Part shown: in pieces, positions 7,508 through 16,198 of the stretch
Layout of the letters: each line of letters begins with the position of its first letter
Numbering within the stretch: the stretch's first letter is position 1
Assembly (NCBI GenBank): GCA_002784045.1
Contig: PFJX01000057.1
Location: 1 to 33,862 of the forward strand
Origin: Hydrogenophilales bacterium CG_4_10_14_3_um_filter_63_21
GTDB lineage: Bacteria > Pseudomonadota > Gammaproteobacteria > Burkholderiales > Thiobacillaceae
Length of the DNA stretch: 33,862 bases
Direction: 5' to 3'
The notes under the pieces: model-generated
What the model saw: only the letters and a program-made list of their open reading frames with translations
What the model was told of the DNA's origin: nothing
Databases searched by the model: none
Position numbers and translations under genes: made by a program

Positions 7508-9157
7508 TCACACCCGGAAGCGCCCCGCCAGTTGCTGGAGGCCGCCAGCCAGGACACGCAACTGCTCGGCGGAGGCGGCGGTCTGGTTGACGGTGGCGCT
7601 GTTTTCTTCGGCGCCCTGGGCGATGCGTTCCACCTTCTGGGCGATTTCCCGCGCGGCCACGGCCTGTTCCTTGAGCGCCAGGTTGATGTCGTCCACCGCC
7701 TGGGTGACTTGCTCGGCGCTGGCACGGATACCGGTGACGGAATCACCCGCCCTGTGCGCCAGGTTGACGCCCTCGTTGACCCGCTGCACGCCGGATTCCA
7801 TTTCTTGCGCGGCACGCTGGGTGCCCTGCTGAATCTTGCCGATCATGCCGGTGATTTCCTGGGTGGACTTGGCGGTGCGCTCGGCCAGCTTGCGTACTTC
7901 GTCGGCTACCACCGCGAAACCGCGCCCCTGCTCGCCGGCCCGAGCCGCTTCGATGGCGGCGTTGAGCGCCAGCAAGTTGGTCTGGTCGGCGATATCCTTG
8001 ATGACATTGACGATGCTGGAAATCTGCCCGGAAAAGCCTTCCAGTTGCCGGATGGTGCCGGCGGTGGCGTTCACCGCCTCGGCGATGCGGCCCATCTCGC
8101 TGGCCGCCTCGTGGATGATGCGACCGCCCTCTTCCGACTGGCTGCCGGAGGTCAGGGTGGCGCCGCGCGCCTCACGGGCATGTTCTTCCACCTGGTCGAT
8201 GGACACGGAAAGCTGTTCCACCGATGCGGCCATGCTGGAGGCGGCTTCCGACTGCGATTCGCTGGCGCGGGCGCTGCTCGATGAAAAGGCTGACAGCTCC
8301 CTGGCCGCGTGGTTGAGGTTGTCCACATCGCCGCGCACCGCGCTGATCAGATCGCGCAGGTTGCTCTGCATGGCCGAAAGTTTGGCGAGCATCTCGCCGA
8401 TTTCATCGGAACCGGCTTGCGGAACCGGCCGGGTCAGGTCACCGGAAGCGATCGCCTCGACCGCATCGCCCGCCTGTTTCAGGCTGCGGGTGATGTGGCG
8501 AATGGTGAGAACCGAGGTGCCCAACACGCCGGCCACGCCGATCACGATCAGCACGCCATAGAGCCACAGCATCCGCGAATCGCGGGCCTGTGCCGCCTCG
8601 TATTCCTGCCGCGCCACGGTTGCCTGATAGGCCATGAGCTTGTCCAGCGCCGCTTGCGCGGACTTGCGCTCCCCGCTCCCGGCTTTCAGGAAACGCGCCA
8701 TCGTGTCCGGACTGAAATTGCCTGCCGCGACGCCTTTGCCGGCTTCCGCCACCTTCGCATCCCAGGCGCTGCGTTTCTCGGTGAAGTCCGCCGCCAGGGC
8801 TTTTTCCGCGTCGCTGAGCGCGGTAGCCGAAAACTTGGCCCAGATCGCGTCAACCTCCTCATTGTGCTTGGCTATCGCTTCCAGGTGCGTGCTCGCCGGG
8901 TGGTCATGAACTGAATGCAAGGGGCCCGCGGGGTCATGCTGAAACGCAAGCAGGGTAAGGCGATAGTTTTCCTCGATGATCTTCCCGACACGGGCAAGCT
9001 GTTGCATGGGAAGCGCCCGATCCTCGAACACCGTTTTCAGCGATTTTTCCGCCGCAACCATGCCCAGGTAGCCGGCGATCACGGCGATGAAAAACAAGCT
9101 GGCGGCCAGGAGGGCGATAAACCATAGCCGGTGAGCGATCTTGAGATTGTCGAACAT
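7508..9157 (-). CDS. Methyl-accepting chemotaxis protein (receptor 2)
   Basis: This is a 549-aa transmembrane receptor. A first membrane helix lies at about residues 11-33. A periplasmic helical domain of about 160 residues follows, then a second membrane helix at about 196-218, a HAMP domain to about 270 and a long signalling coiled coil. The hairpin tip is at about 388-428 ([19 protein letters not shown], then [20 protein letters not shown]). The C-terminus, GRFRV, lacks a CheR/CheB tether. The frame is open 16 codons further upstream, but the ATG at 9157 has AGGAG 6 nt away and begins [11 protein letters not shown], as such receptors usually do. It has its own sigma-28 promoter. It is much richer in GC than the chemotaxis cluster to its left and appears to be a separate transcription unit. 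Confidence 0.95.
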   Translation of the reverse strand: MFDNLKIAHRLWFIALLAASLFFIAVIAGYLGMVAAEKSLKTVFEDRALPMQQLARVGKIIEENYRLTLLAFQHDPAGPLHSVHDHPASTHLEAIAKHNEEVDAIWAKFSATALSDAEKALAADFTEKRSAWDAKVAEAGKGVAAGNFSPDTMARFLKAGSGERKSAQAALDKLMAYQATVARQEYEAAQARDSRMLWLYGVLIVIGVAGVLGTSVLTIRHITRSLKQAGDAVEAIASGDLTRPVPQAGSDEIGEMLAKLSAMQSNLRDLISAVRGDVDNLNHAARELSAFSSSSARASESQSEAASSMAASVEQLSVSIDQVEEHAREARGATLTSGSQSEEGGRIIHEAASEMGRIAEAVNATAGTIRQLEGFSGQISSIVNVIKDIADQTNLLALNAAIEAARAGEQGRGFAVVADEVRKLAERTAKSTQEITGMIGKIQQGTQRAAQEMESGVQRVNEGVNLAHRAGDSVTGIRASAEQVTQAVDDINLALKEQAVAAREIAQKVERIAQGAEENSATVNQTAASAEQLRVLAGGLQQLAGRFRV

Positions 9158-9195
9158 GAGGGCTCCTGGAGCAGTGTGCGGTTGGAATAGCCGCC

Positions 9196-9222
9196 ATATC
9201 GGCAAGGAGGAGCGAAACTTTA
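9196..9222 (-). promoter_or_regulatory. Sigma-28 (FliA) flagellar-class promoter for receptor 2
   Basis: On the minus strand TAAAGTTT is followed by exactly 11 nt and GCCGATAT. The consensus is TAAAGTTT-N11-GCCGATAA, so 15 of 16 bases match with ideal spacing. A start of transcription near 9189 would give a leader of about 30 nt before the ATG at 9157. This ties receptor expression to flagellar assembly. Confidence 0.88.
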
Positions 9223-9343
9223 ATGAGTAACAACCGCGATGTGCCAGCTATAGCGCCGGCGTTATGTCCAGAAGGGACGGCATCCTTCAGGGCTCGCCGG
9301 CGTCGTCTTTCTGATCAGGCCCACGCAAGCCGACAAGCCCGCC

Positions 9344-10963
9344 TCATTCCAGCCCCTGGCTCGCCAGGTATTCCTCGTAGCCGCCTTCGTAGACACTGTG
9401 GCTGCCATCGAGCTTGAGTTCGATGATCTTGTTGGCGAGCGAAGACACGAATTCGCGGTCGTGCGAGACAAACACCAGGGTGCCGGGGAATTTTTCCAGG
9501 CCGGTGTTGAGGGCTTCGATGGATTCCATGTCCAGGTGGTTGGTTGGCTCGTCCAGCAGCAGCACGTTGCGGCGCAGCAGCATCAGCTTGCCGAACAGCA
9601 TGCGGCCCTGTTCGCCGCCGGAAATCACCCGTACCGGCTTCTTCACATCGTCGCCGGAGAACAGCAGGCGGCCGAGTGTGCCGCGGATCAGGGTTTCCAC
9701 GTCGTTGCCCGCGTAACCGCCGGCGCGCACCCATTCGGTGATCCATTCAGTGAGCGGCTGGTCGGAATCGAAATCGGCGGTATGGTCCTGCGCGAAGTAG
9801 CCCGGCTTGGCCTTCTCCGTCCATTTCACGGTGCCTTTCTGCCCGGCCAGTTCGCCCACCAGCAGGCGCAGCAGGGTCGTTTTGCCCACCCCGTTCTCGC
9901 CGATGATGGCGATCCGGTCGCCGGCGGCGATGTTGAAACTGACGTTGCGTATCACCGGCTGTGACGGCTCGTAGCCGAAGTTCAGCCCCTCCACCTCACA
10001 GGCCAGGCGGTGCAGTTTGTCCTTCTCGTCGTAATCGAAACGAATCCAGGGGTACTGGCGGCTGGAAGGCTTCATGTCTTCCGGCTTGATCTTGTCGATC
10101 AGCTTCAAGCGGCTGGTGGCCTGGCGGGCCTTGGAGGCGTTGGCGGAAAAGCGGCGGACAAAATTCTGCAAGTCGGCGATCTTTTCCTTGGCCCGCGCGT
10201 TGGATGCGCTCTGGCGTTCGCGCGCCTGGGTGGCGGCTTCCATGAAATCGTCGTAATTGCCGGGATAGACCTTGAGGGTCTGGTAATCCAGGTCCGCCAT
10301 GTGGGTGCAGACCTGGTTCAGGAAGTGGCGGTCGTGGGAAATGATGATCATGGTGGAGTTGCGGTTGTTGATCACGTTCTCCAACCAGCGGATGGTGTTG
10401 ATGTCCAGGTTGTTGGTCGGCTCGTCGAGCAGCAGGATGTCCGGGTTGCCAAACAGTACCTGCGCCAGCAACACTCGCAGTTTCCAGCCCGGCGCCACTT
10501 CGCGCATCGGCCCCTGGTGTTTGTCGGAAGGAATATCCAGGCCCAGCAGCAACTCTCCGGCGCGCGCCTCGGCGTCGTAACCCCCCATTTCGCCGAACTG
10601 GGTCTCCAGCTCGGCGGCGTGCAGGTACTCGGCTTCAGTCGCCTCCGGGTTCATATAGATGGCGTCCTTCTCCCGCATCACCCGCCACATCTCGGCGTGG
10701 CCCATCAACACCACATCGAGCACACGCACGTCCTCGAAGGCGAACTGATCCTGGCGCAGAAAGGCCATGCGCTCGTGCGGATCGGTCGAGACATTACCGG
10801 CGGACGGCTCCAGCACCCCGGCGAGGATTTTCATCAGGGTGGATTTGCCGCAGCCGTTGGCGCCGATCAGGCCATAACGGTTGCCGTCGCCGAATTTGAC
10901 GTTGACGTTCTCGAATAACGGGCGGGCGCCGAACTGGATGGTGAGGTTGGAAGCGGTAAGCAT
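9344..10963 (-). CDS. ybiT: ABC-F family ATPase YbiT
   Basis: ABC-F proteins are soluble tandem ATPases that act on the ribosome. They are not transporters. The 539 residues hold two nucleotide-binding domains. The first has Walker [10 protein letters not shown] at about 34-42 and [11 protein letters not shown]. The second has GENGVGKTT and [11 protein letters not shown]. Between them is the charged linker helix (about 240-300) that reaches the peptidyl-transferase region in this family. As in E. coli YbiT, which I recall as about 530 aa, the first signature motif is degenerate ([14 protein letters not shown]) while the second is SGGEQGRM. Phrases such as [17 protein letters not shown] and [12 protein letters not shown] also match YbiT. 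The ribosome site is weak. Flanking genes are unrelated. Confidence 0.92.
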   Translation of the reverse strand: MLTASNLTIQFGARPLFENVNVKFGDGNRYGLIGANGCGKSTLMKILAGVLEPSAGNVSTDPHERMAFLRQDQFAFEDVRVLDVVLMGHAEMWRVMREKDAIYMNPEATEAEYLHAAELETQFGEMGGYDAEARAGELLLGLDIPSDKHQGPMREVAPGWKLRVLLAQVLFGNPDILLLDEPTNNLDINTIRWLENVINNRNSTMIIISHDRHFLNQVCTHMADLDYQTLKVYPGNYDDFMEAATQARERQSASNARAKEKIADLQNFVRRFSANASKARQATSRLKLIDKIKPEDMKPSSRQYPWIRFDYDEKDKLHRLACEVEGLNFGYEPSQPVIRNVSFNIAAGDRIAIIGENGVGKTTLLRLLVGELAGQKGTVKWTEKAKPGYFAQDHTADFDSDQPLTEWITEWVRAGGYAGNDVETLIRGTLGRLLFSGDDVKKPVRVISGGEQGRMLFGKLMLLRRNVLLLDEPTNHLDMESIEALNTGLEKFPGTLVFVSHDREFVSSLANKIIELKLDGSHSVYEGGYEEYLASQGLE

Positions 10964-11021
10964 GGGTAGGCACCAGAAAAATCAACCGGCCATTTTACAT
11001 GCGCATGGCGACAGGCCTGGA

Positions 11022-13148
11022 TCAGAACAGCCCGAGTTGGGGGTAATCCGATTTGCTGGCTGTCCCCGCCACGCTGCGCTGCAGGGCGGAGAGCTTTTCC
11101 AGTATCTGGCCTTTCAGAGCAAGCAGTTCGTGCGCTTGTTCGCGCGCTTGCGCCACCTCGCCGGCCGCGCGCAGTGCGACGATGCGGGGGCCGAGTTGGT
11201 GCACGGCGATGTGGATGGGTTCCAGGTCGATGAATTCCTGAAGTTGCCCATAGCGGCGAAGGCCGTGGCTGTAATACCAGTTGCCAAAGCGGCACTGGTG
11301 GTGGTCGAAAAGTTCGGCCGGGCTCAATTGCAACGTGGCGCCATCCAGGTAGCGCTCGATGCGACGCACCCATTTGACGTGGTCGTATTGCGCCACCAGG
11401 AGCGGGAAATCGCTCATCTCCCAGTGGGTATTGGCCCACAGCGCCCATTGCGGGTCGGGGCGATAAGCGGCGATCCAGGCGGGGACGTCCGCGGCCGGCA
11501 TTGGGCGGGCGATGCCGTTACCCTGGGCGAGGTCACAGCCCAGGCGCATCATCAACACCCCCTGTCCCGACGTTTCCACGCCCTCGGCGACCACCCTGCT
11601 GCGGAAGGCGGTGGCCAGGTCGATGATGCCTTCCACCAGGGTCAGGTCGTCGCTGTCTTCCAGCACGTCGTGCGCGAAGCTCTGGTCGATTTTCAGGGTC
11701 TCAGCGGGGATGTCGCGCAGGGAGAAGAACGAGTCATAACCGGTGCCGAAATGGTCCAGGGCGAAGCCCACGCTGAGCTCCCGGCAGGCTTCGATCACGC
11801 CGCGCACATGGAGCGTATTTTCCCGCGCCGCCGATTCGAGTATTTCCAGTTCCAGGCGCCCCGGCGGCACCTCCGGATAGTCGTTCAGGCAGCGCCGGAT
11901 ACCGTCCACGAAGTCTTCTCGCATTAGTTGCCGCGCCGCCACGTTGACGCTCACCGAGACGGCCAGGCCGTCGCGATCCCAGGCGGCGATCTGGGCCAGC
12001 GCCTGGCGGATGACCCATTCGCCGATTTCCACGATCAGATCGTGATGCTCCACCTGCGGCAGGAAGGCACCGGGCAGCAACAGGCCCTGTTGCGGATGTT
12101 GCCAGCGCAACAGCGCTTCCGCGCCGACCACCTGGCCGCTGCGCAGATTGACCTTGGGCTGGTAGTGCAAGAGCAGTTCATCGTTGGCCAAGCCATAGGC
12201 CAAGCGGTCGAGCAACTGGTGCTGGGTCTGCGCCTGCTGGTCCTGTTCGGTGTCGAACCAGTGGTAGCGGTTGCGGCCGTTTTCCTTGGCCTGGTACATG
12301 GCCTGAGCGGCATGACGCAAAAGGGTGTCCGGGTCGGCATTGTCAAAGGGAAACAGGGTCAGCCCCATGCTGGCGGAAAGCGGGTAGCGCTGGCCGTCGA
12401 TCTCACAAGGAGCGCCGGCCAGGGCGAGGATGCGCGCGGCCACGGGTTCCACTTCGTCCACGTTGGGCAGGCCGCGCAGCACCAGGGCGAACTCGTCGCC
12501 ACCCAGGCGCGCCACCACGTCGCTGCTGCGCGCCACTTGTTTCAGGCGTTGCGCGATGGCGACCAGAACGCGGTCGCCGATGGCATGGCCATAGCGGTCG
12601 TTGAGGTTCTTGAAGCCGTCGAGGTCGAGCAGCATGACGGCGAGGAGCTGGTTGCCACGCCGGGATTCATCCACCAGTTGCCGCAAGCGCTCGCTGAGCT
12701 GGGCGCGGTTGGGCAGTTCGGTGAGCGCATCGAAGTGGCTGCTGCGCCGCAACTTCTCTTCCGCGCGGTGCAGGGCCTGAGTGTCGGTAAACACCGCCAC
12801 ATAGCGCTCGATGTCGCCGCCCGCATCGCGCACGGCGGTGATGGAAAGCCGCTCCGGGTAGATCTCGCCGTTCTTGCGGCGATCCCAGATTTCCCCTTGC
12901 CACTGCCCTGCTGCACGCAGCGTGTTCCACATACCCTGATAGAACGCCGCATCATGGCGGCCGGATTTGAGAAGGCAGGGGGTATTGCCGAGTGCCTCCT
13001 CGGGCGTATAGCCAGTGACTTCGCTGAAGGCGCGGTTCACGTAGACGATCCGGTTGTCGGCGTCCGTGACCATGACACCGTCGCGCGTGTGTTCCAGCGC
13101 AATGCCCGCCAGATGCGAGTCGATGCAGTCCTGGGATGGGTCGGGCAT
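11022..13148 (-). CDS. PAS-GGDEF-EAL cyclic-di-GMP enzyme with C-terminal zinc-binding CZB domain
   Basis: This is a soluble 708-aa protein that should make and/or degrade cyclic di-GMP. A PAS domain covers about 9-125. GGDEF follows at about 130-300, with an intact GGDEF motif (216-220) and the RxxD inhibitory site (RSSD, 207-210). EAL covers about 310-560 with EALLRW (344-349). In the EAL loop the usual DDFGTGY reads DHFGTGY, with His466 in place of the second Asp, which may weaken phosphodiesterase activity. The last 130 residues form a CZB domain. Its predicted zinc ligands are H590 (DHVKW), C619 (HHQCRFGNWYY), H646 and H650 (IHIAVH). Zinc control of cyclic di-GMP is known for E. coli DgcZ through a CZB domain. 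The ATG at 13148 has GGAGA upstream; the open frame 18 codons longer is unlikely to be used. Confidence 0.92.
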   Translation of the reverse strand: MPDPSQDCIDSHLAGIALEHTRDGVMVTDADNRIVYVNRAFSEVTGYTPEEALGNTPCLLKSGRHDAAFYQGMWNTLRAAGQWQGEIWDRRKNGEIYPERLSITAVRDAGGDIERYVAVFTDTQALHRAEEKLRRSSHFDALTELPNRAQLSERLRQLVDESRRGNQLLAVMLLDLDGFKNLNDRYGHAIGDRVLVAIAQRLKQVARSSDVVARLGGDEFALVLRGLPNVDEVEPVAARILALAGAPCEIDGQRYPLSASMGLTLFPFDNADPDTLLRHAAQAMYQAKENGRNRYHWFDTEQDQQAQTQHQLLDRLAYGLANDELLLHYQPKVNLRSGQVVGAEALLRWQHPQQGLLLPGAFLPQVEHHDLIVEIGEWVIRQALAQIAAWDRDGLAVSVSVNVAARQLMREDFVDGIRRCLNDYPEVPPGRLELEILESAARENTLHVRGVIEACRELSVGFALDHFGTGYDSFFSLRDIPAETLKIDQSFAHDVLEDSDDLTLVEGIIDLATAFRSRVVAEGVETSGQGVLMMRLGCDLAQGNGIARPMPAADVPAWIAAYRPDPQWALWANTHWEMSDFPLLVAQYDHVKWVRRIERYLDGATLQLSPAELFDHHQCRFGNWYYSHGLRRYGQLQEFIDLEPIHIAVHQLGPRIVALRAAGEVAQAREQAHELLALKGQILEKLSALQRSVAGTASKSDYPQLGLF

Positions 13149-13200
13149 GTGCGAACTTCTCCGAGTTGAAATACGCGGGAATGGTAGCAGCGCGAGCAAC

Positions 13201-13224
13201 AAAAAACCCTGCCGCGGCAGGGTT
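13201..13224 (-). terminator. Rho-independent terminator of rpmB-rpmG
   Basis: On the minus strand a 20-nt perfect palindrome (AACCCTGCC and its complement around a GCGGC centre) is followed by TTTT. This is a classic intrinsic terminator 28 nt after the rpmG stop. It ends the ribosomal-protein operon just before the leader of the PAS-GGDEF-EAL gene. Confidence 0.92.
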
Positions 13225-13251
13225 ATTGTCGAGCCGGAAATTCCGCAGCGC

Positions 13252-13419
13252 TTATTTCAGCTTGGTTTCCTTGTAAGCCACATGCTTGCGGGCGACGGGA
13301 TCGAACTTGCTGATCTCCATCTTACCGGGCATGGTCTTCTTGTTCTTGGTCGTGGTGTAGAAGTGGCCGGTGCCCGCGGAAGACTCCAGCTTGATTTTTT
13401 CACGTCCGCCTTTAGCCAT
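13252..13419 (-). CDS. rpmG: 50S ribosomal protein bL33
   Basis: This small basic protein of 55 residues has the same length as E. coli L33 and begins [20 protein letters not shown]. It continues with YTTTKNKK and ends [18 protein letters not shown], all family hallmarks. It belongs to the large ribosomal subunit near the E site. It lacks the CxxC zinc-ribbon pairs, so it is the zinc-independent form. AAGGAG lies 8 nt before the ATG, and the gene starts 11 nt after rpmB. A strong terminator follows. Confidence 0.97.
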   Translation of the reverse strand: MAKGGREKIKLESSAGTGHFYTTTKNKKTMPGKMEISKFDPVARKHVAYKETKLK

Positions 13420-13430
13420 GATGACTCTCC

Positions 13431-13676
13431 TTACTGTGCGCTATCGGTTGACTTGCTCGCGCGCAGATCGGCCAGGACGGACTCGATGCCGTTCTTGTCA
13501 ATGGTGCGCAGCGCGGCATTGCTGACCCGCAGACGTACCCAGCGGTTCTCGCTCTCAACCCAGAAACGGCGGGATTGCAGATTGGGCAGAAAACGACGCT
13601 TGGTTCTGTTGTTGGCGTGGGAAACGTTGTTACCCACCATCGGCTTCTTGCCGGTGACCTGACATACACGGGCCAT
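13431..13676 (-). CDS. rpmB: 50S ribosomal protein bL28
   Basis: The 81-residue protein begins [21 protein letters not shown] and carries [13 protein letters not shown] and [16 protein letters not shown], clear L28 signatures. E. coli L28 has 78 residues; this one is slightly longer at the C-terminus. It contains a single Cys and no zinc-ribbon pairs. AGGGG stands 8 nt before the ATG. It is the first gene of the rpmB-rpmG operon and follows radC, the same order as in E. coli. Confidence 0.97.
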   Translation of the reverse strand: MARVCQVTGKKPMVGNNVSHANNRTKRRFLPNLQSRRFWVESENRWVRLRVSNAALRTIDKNGIESVLADLRASKSTDSAQ

Positions 13677-13714
13677 GATGATTACCCCTGCTACACGAAT
13701 ACGGAAAGTCCGGC

Positions 13715-13743
13715 TTTATACGCGAAACCTGGGCGATGGTCAA
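13715..13743 (-). promoter_or_regulatory. Sigma-70 promoter of rpmB-rpmG
   Basis: On the minus strand TTGACC and TATAAA stand 17 nt apart, close to the TTGACA-17-TATAAT consensus. The -35 box overlaps the last codon and stop of radC (GGCTTTGACC). Transcription would begin about 30 nt before the rpmB ATG. This gives the ribosomal genes strong expression independent of radC. Confidence 0.78.
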
Positions 13744-14414
13744 AGCCAACCGCGTTCGCAGAACGAGAAACCTTCGCTGCCGGCGACGATGAAATGGTCG
13801 ATCACCTTCACATCGACCAGGCCGAGCGCGGTTTTCAACTGGTCAGTCAGCCAGCGGTCGGCCTGCGAGGGCTCGGCCACACCCGACGGGTGGTTGTGCG
13901 CCAGGATTACCCCGGCGGCGTTGTGGTGCAGGGCGCGAATCACGATTTCGCGGGGATAGACCGAAGTCTGGCTGAGGGTGCCGCGAAACAGTTCTTCACT
14001 GGCTAGCACGCGGTTCTGCGCGTCGAGAAACAGCACCATGAACACCTCATGGGCGCGGCCGCCCAGCAGCAAGCGCAGGTAGTCGCGCACCGCGCGCGGC
14101 GAATTGAGGGCGTCATTCTGTTTCATGTTTTCGCCCAGCGCGCGCCGGGCCATTTCCAGTACCGCTTGCAACTGCGCGTACTTGGCCGGCCCCATGCCGG
14201 GGAAGGCGGTGAATTCGGCTTGCGCCGCGCTGAACAGGCGGGTGAGGCTGCCGAAGTGCTGAACCAGGTCACGCGCCAGATCGACCGCGCTTTTTCCGGC
14301 CACCCCCACCCGCAGGAAAATCGCCAGCAATTCGGCATCGGACAAGGCCGCCACCCCACGTTGCAGCAGCTTTTCCCGGGGCCGTTCGCCCTCGGGCCAA
14401 TCGGTGATCGCCAT
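13740..14414 (-). CDS. radC: RadC/MPN-family JAB-domain protein
   Basis: The 224-residue protein (E. coli RadC has about 222) has an N-terminal helix-hairpin-helix region ([17 protein letters not shown], about residues 70-86). The C-terminal JAMM metalloprotease-like domain carries [14 protein letters not shown], the His-x-His-x10-Asp zinc site. The family was once linked to DNA repair, but its true role is unresolved. The frame is open for another 180 codons upstream, but GGGGAG sits 6 nt before the ATG at 14414 and [17 protein letters not shown] is the standard RadC start. It lies 63 nt upstream of rpmB in the same orientation. Confidence 0.95.
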   Translation of the reverse strand: MAITDWPEGERPREKLLQRGVAALSDAELLAIFLRVGVAGKSAVDLARDLVQHFGSLTRLFSAAQAEFTAFPGMGPAKYAQLQAVLEMARRALGENMKQNDALNSPRAVRDYLRLLLGGRAHEVFMVLFLDAQNRVLASEELFRGTLSQTSVYPREIVIRALHHNAAGVILAHNHPSGVAEPSQADRWLTDQLKTALGLVDVKVIDHFIVAGSEGFSFCERGWL

Positions 14415-14489
14415 GCCTAACTCCCCATTGTTGTGGTGTTGCGGCGTGTTACTTGAGAAGGGGATTAGAACGGTGGAAAGATCACTGAT

Positions 14490-14513
14490 CAAGAGAGGGC
14501 TTGGTTTCTCTTG
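14490..14513. other. 7-bp inverted repeat in the radC/TPR divergent promoter region
   Basis: caagaga (14490-14496) and tctcttg (14507-14513) form a perfect inverted repeat with a 10-nt centre. It lies in the 147-nt gap between divergent genes. It could be an operator for either, or chance. No better promoter boxes are obvious here. Confidence 0.3.
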
Positions 14514-14561
14514 CCTCTTGCTTCTTGTTCCTTGACCCTTGGCGCTTTTATGGAGCCCGCC

Positions 14562-14897
14562 ATGAGCGCCCTGGAAACCTTTGAAATAATGTTGGCTGCC
14601 GGCAAGGATAACGTCCTGCTGCGCTATTCCCTCGGCAATGAGTATTTCAAGCTGGGCCGGTTCGCCGCAGCACGCGCGCATCTGGAGGCGGCGCTGGCGT
14701 TCGACCCGCGCTATTCCGCCGCCTGGAAGCTGCTGGGCCGGACGCTTGCCGACTCGGGCGCCTTGGCGGAAGCGCTGGAAACGTACCGGCGTGGTATCCG
14801 TGCCGCCGAGGAAAAGGGCGATTTGCAGGCGGGGAAGGAAATGCGGGTGTTTGCCCGCCGCATCGAGAAGCAGTTGGCCGCAGCGTCCGCCGGGTGA
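14562..14897 (+). CDS. Small tetratricopeptide-repeat protein
   Basis: This 111-residue protein consists mainly of TPR helices: [21 protein letters not shown], then [24 protein letters not shown], then [17 protein letters not shown]. That makes about two and a half TPR units at residues 17-95, followed by a charged helix. There is no signal peptide or membrane segment, so it is probably a cytoplasmic protein-binding scaffold. The partner is unknown. The ATG at 14562 has GGAG 6 nt upstream; longer versions starting at 14511 or 14550 are less likely. It is the first of five rightward genes, 59 nt ahead of yggX. Confidence 0.85.
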   Translation: MSALETFEIMLAAGKDNVLLRYSLGNEYFKLGRFAAARAHLEAALAFDPRYSAAWKLLGRTLADSGALAEALETYRRGIRAAEEKGDLQAGKEMRVFARRIEKQLAAASAG

Positions 14898-14956
14898 CGC
14901 TACCGACTGGCATGGGCTACCATCCGCCGCATCGAGTCCCTCCTCAGGAGAAATAC

Positions 14957-15223
14957 ATGGCACGGATGGTGCATTGCGTGAAACTCGGCCGCGAGGCCGA
15001 AGGCCTGGATTTCCCGATGCTGCCCGGTGATCTGGGCAAGCGCGTATTCGAGAACGTGTCCAAGGAAGCCTGGCAAGGCTGGATCAAGCTCCAGACCATG
15101 ATCATCAACGAGAACCGCCTCAACCTGGCCGATGCCCAGCATCGCAAGTACCTGATGGAACAGGCTGAAAAATACTTTTTCGGCGACGGCGTGGGCGCTC
15201 CCGAAGGTTTCAAGCCGCATTGA
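14957..15223 (+). CDS. yggX: Probable Fe(2+)-trafficking protein YggX
   Basis: This small cytoplasmic protein of 88 residues protects iron-sulfur enzymes from oxidative damage and helps iron handling in enterobacteria. Family hallmarks are all present: the conserved Cys7 (MARMVHC), [45 protein letters not shown] and HRKYL. AGGAG lies 6 nt before the ATG at 14957. In gammaproteobacteria yggX usually neighbours mutY. Here it sits between a TPR gene and ubiE instead. Confidence 0.96.
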   Translation: MARMVHCVKLGREAEGLDFPMLPGDLGKRVFENVSKEAWQGWIKLQTMIINENRLNLADAQHRKYLMEQAEKYFFGDGVGAPEGFKPH

Positions 15224-15261
15224 CATGAGACCACAGCCCCCACGCTCACATAGTTCGCAGA

Positions 15262-15285
15262 GGGCCGGCTTTGCGCAGCCGGCCC
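15262..15285. repeat. Perfect 9-bp hairpin between yggX and ubiE
   Basis: gggccggct (15262-15270) pairs fully with agccggccc (15277-15285) across a 6-nt loop. No T-run follows, so it is not a typical intrinsic terminator. It lies 38 nt after the yggX stop and may reduce readthrough or protect the upstream message. The rest of the 155-nt gap shows no clear promoter. Confidence 0.55.
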
Positions 15286-15378
15286 GTTCCGGCAGCGCGG
15301 AGCCGTGCTCCAGGAAACCCTGCCTTCACCCCCCCGAGGGGGCGCGTCAGTCCCTTCGGACGGCCGGGCGGTACTGAC

Positions 15379-16116
15379 ATGGCCGAAAAGCAGACCCATT
15401 TCGGCTTCAAGACCGTCGCGGAAGAAGAGAAAGCCGCCAAGGTCGCCGAGGTGTTCCACTCCGTGGCGCAACGCTACGACGTGATGAATGACCTCATGTC
15501 CCTGGGGCTGCACCGCCTCTGGAAGCGCTTCCTCTCCCTACACGCGCGGGTGCGCCCCGGCGCCAGGATTCTCGACATCGCCGGCGGCACCGGCGACATC
15601 GCCCGCCTGCTGGCGCGGGACGCCGGCCCCACCGGCGAAGTCTGGTTGACCGACATCAACGGCTCGATGCTGGGCGTCGGCCGCGACCGTATGCTGGATC
15701 ACGGCCTGATGCTGCCGGTGGCGCAGTGCGACGCCGAGAAACTGCCCTTCCCGACCGACTATTTCGACCTGGCCACGGTGGCCTTTGGCCTGCGCAACAT
15801 GACCCACAAGGAACTCGCCCTGGCCGAGATGCGGCGGGTGCTTAAACCCGGCGGCAAGCTGATGGTGCTGGAGTTTTCCAAGGTGTGGAAACCGCTGGCA
15901 CCGCTCTACGACACTTATTCCTTCCAGGTGCTGCCGCGCCTGGGTGATTGGGTAACCAAGGACGCGGAAAGCTATCGCTACCTCGCTGAATCCATCCGTA
16001 TGCACCCGGATCAGGAAACCCTGAAAGGGATGATGGAGTCGGTCGGCTTCCAGCGCGTCGATTACTTCAATCTCAGTGTCGGCGTGGTCGCGCTGCACGT
16101 CGGGTACAAGATTTGA
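15379..16116 (+). CDS. ubiE: Ubiquinone/menaquinone biosynthesis C-methyltransferase UbiE
   Basis: UbiE transfers a methyl group from S-adenosylmethionine to the ring of demethylmenaquinol and of the ubiquinol precursor. The 245-residue class I methyltransferase starts [13 protein letters not shown]. It has the UbiE signature [18 protein letters not shown] (about 33-50), the SAM-binding loop [12 protein letters not shown] (64-75), [24 protein letters not shown] and the C-terminal [15 protein letters not shown]. The frame is open 36 codons further upstream, but family length and start point to the ATG at 15379. The ribosome site is poor there. It is followed by hemF on the same strand. Confidence 0.97.
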   Translation: MAEKQTHFGFKTVAEEEKAAKVAEVFHSVAQRYDVMNDLMSLGLHRLWKRFLSLHARVRPGARILDIAGGTGDIARLLARDAGPTGEVWLTDINGSMLGVGRDRMLDHGLMLPVAQCDAEKLPFPTDYFDLATVAFGLRNMTHKELALAEMRRVLKPGGKLMVLEFSKVWKPLAPLYDTYSFQVLPRLGDWVTKDAESYRYLAESIRMHPDQETLKGMMESVGFQRVDYFNLSVGVVALHVGYKI

Positions 16117-16122
16117 GCCGTG

Positions 16123-16172
16123 CAGGGTGTGCCGCGCGCACCTTCAACGGCGGTGCGCACGGCGCAGCCTAC
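16123..16172. repeat. GGGTGCGCCGTGCGCACC-type palindromic repeat, copy 1
   Basis: This is an imperfect palindrome of about 50 nt: agggtgtgccgcgcgcacc, a short centre, then ggtgcgcacggcgcagcct. It can fold into a long hairpin between ubiE and hemF. Related units lie at 22301-22323 and 23689-23739. I recall such elements as common between betaproteobacterial genes. Confidence 0.75.
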
Positions 16173-16198
16173 AGAACCCGATACTCGACAAACCCAAT

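Noticed and set aside
9250-9310. Terminator after the ABC-F gene's neighbour region, from repeated cgccggcg
   Set aside because: Two copies of the self-complementary 8-mer could pair, but there is no T-run and such 8-mers are frequent in GC-rich DNA.
11928-13169. 413-codon open frame antisense to the PAS-GGDEF-EAL gene
   Set aside because: The opposite strand has complete GGDEF, EAL and CZB motifs. The antisense product has no recognisable feature.
14415-14963. N-terminal extension of RadC by about 180 codons
   Set aside because: The family start [15 protein letters not shown] with a good ribosome site lies at 14414. The extension runs antisense into the TPR gene.
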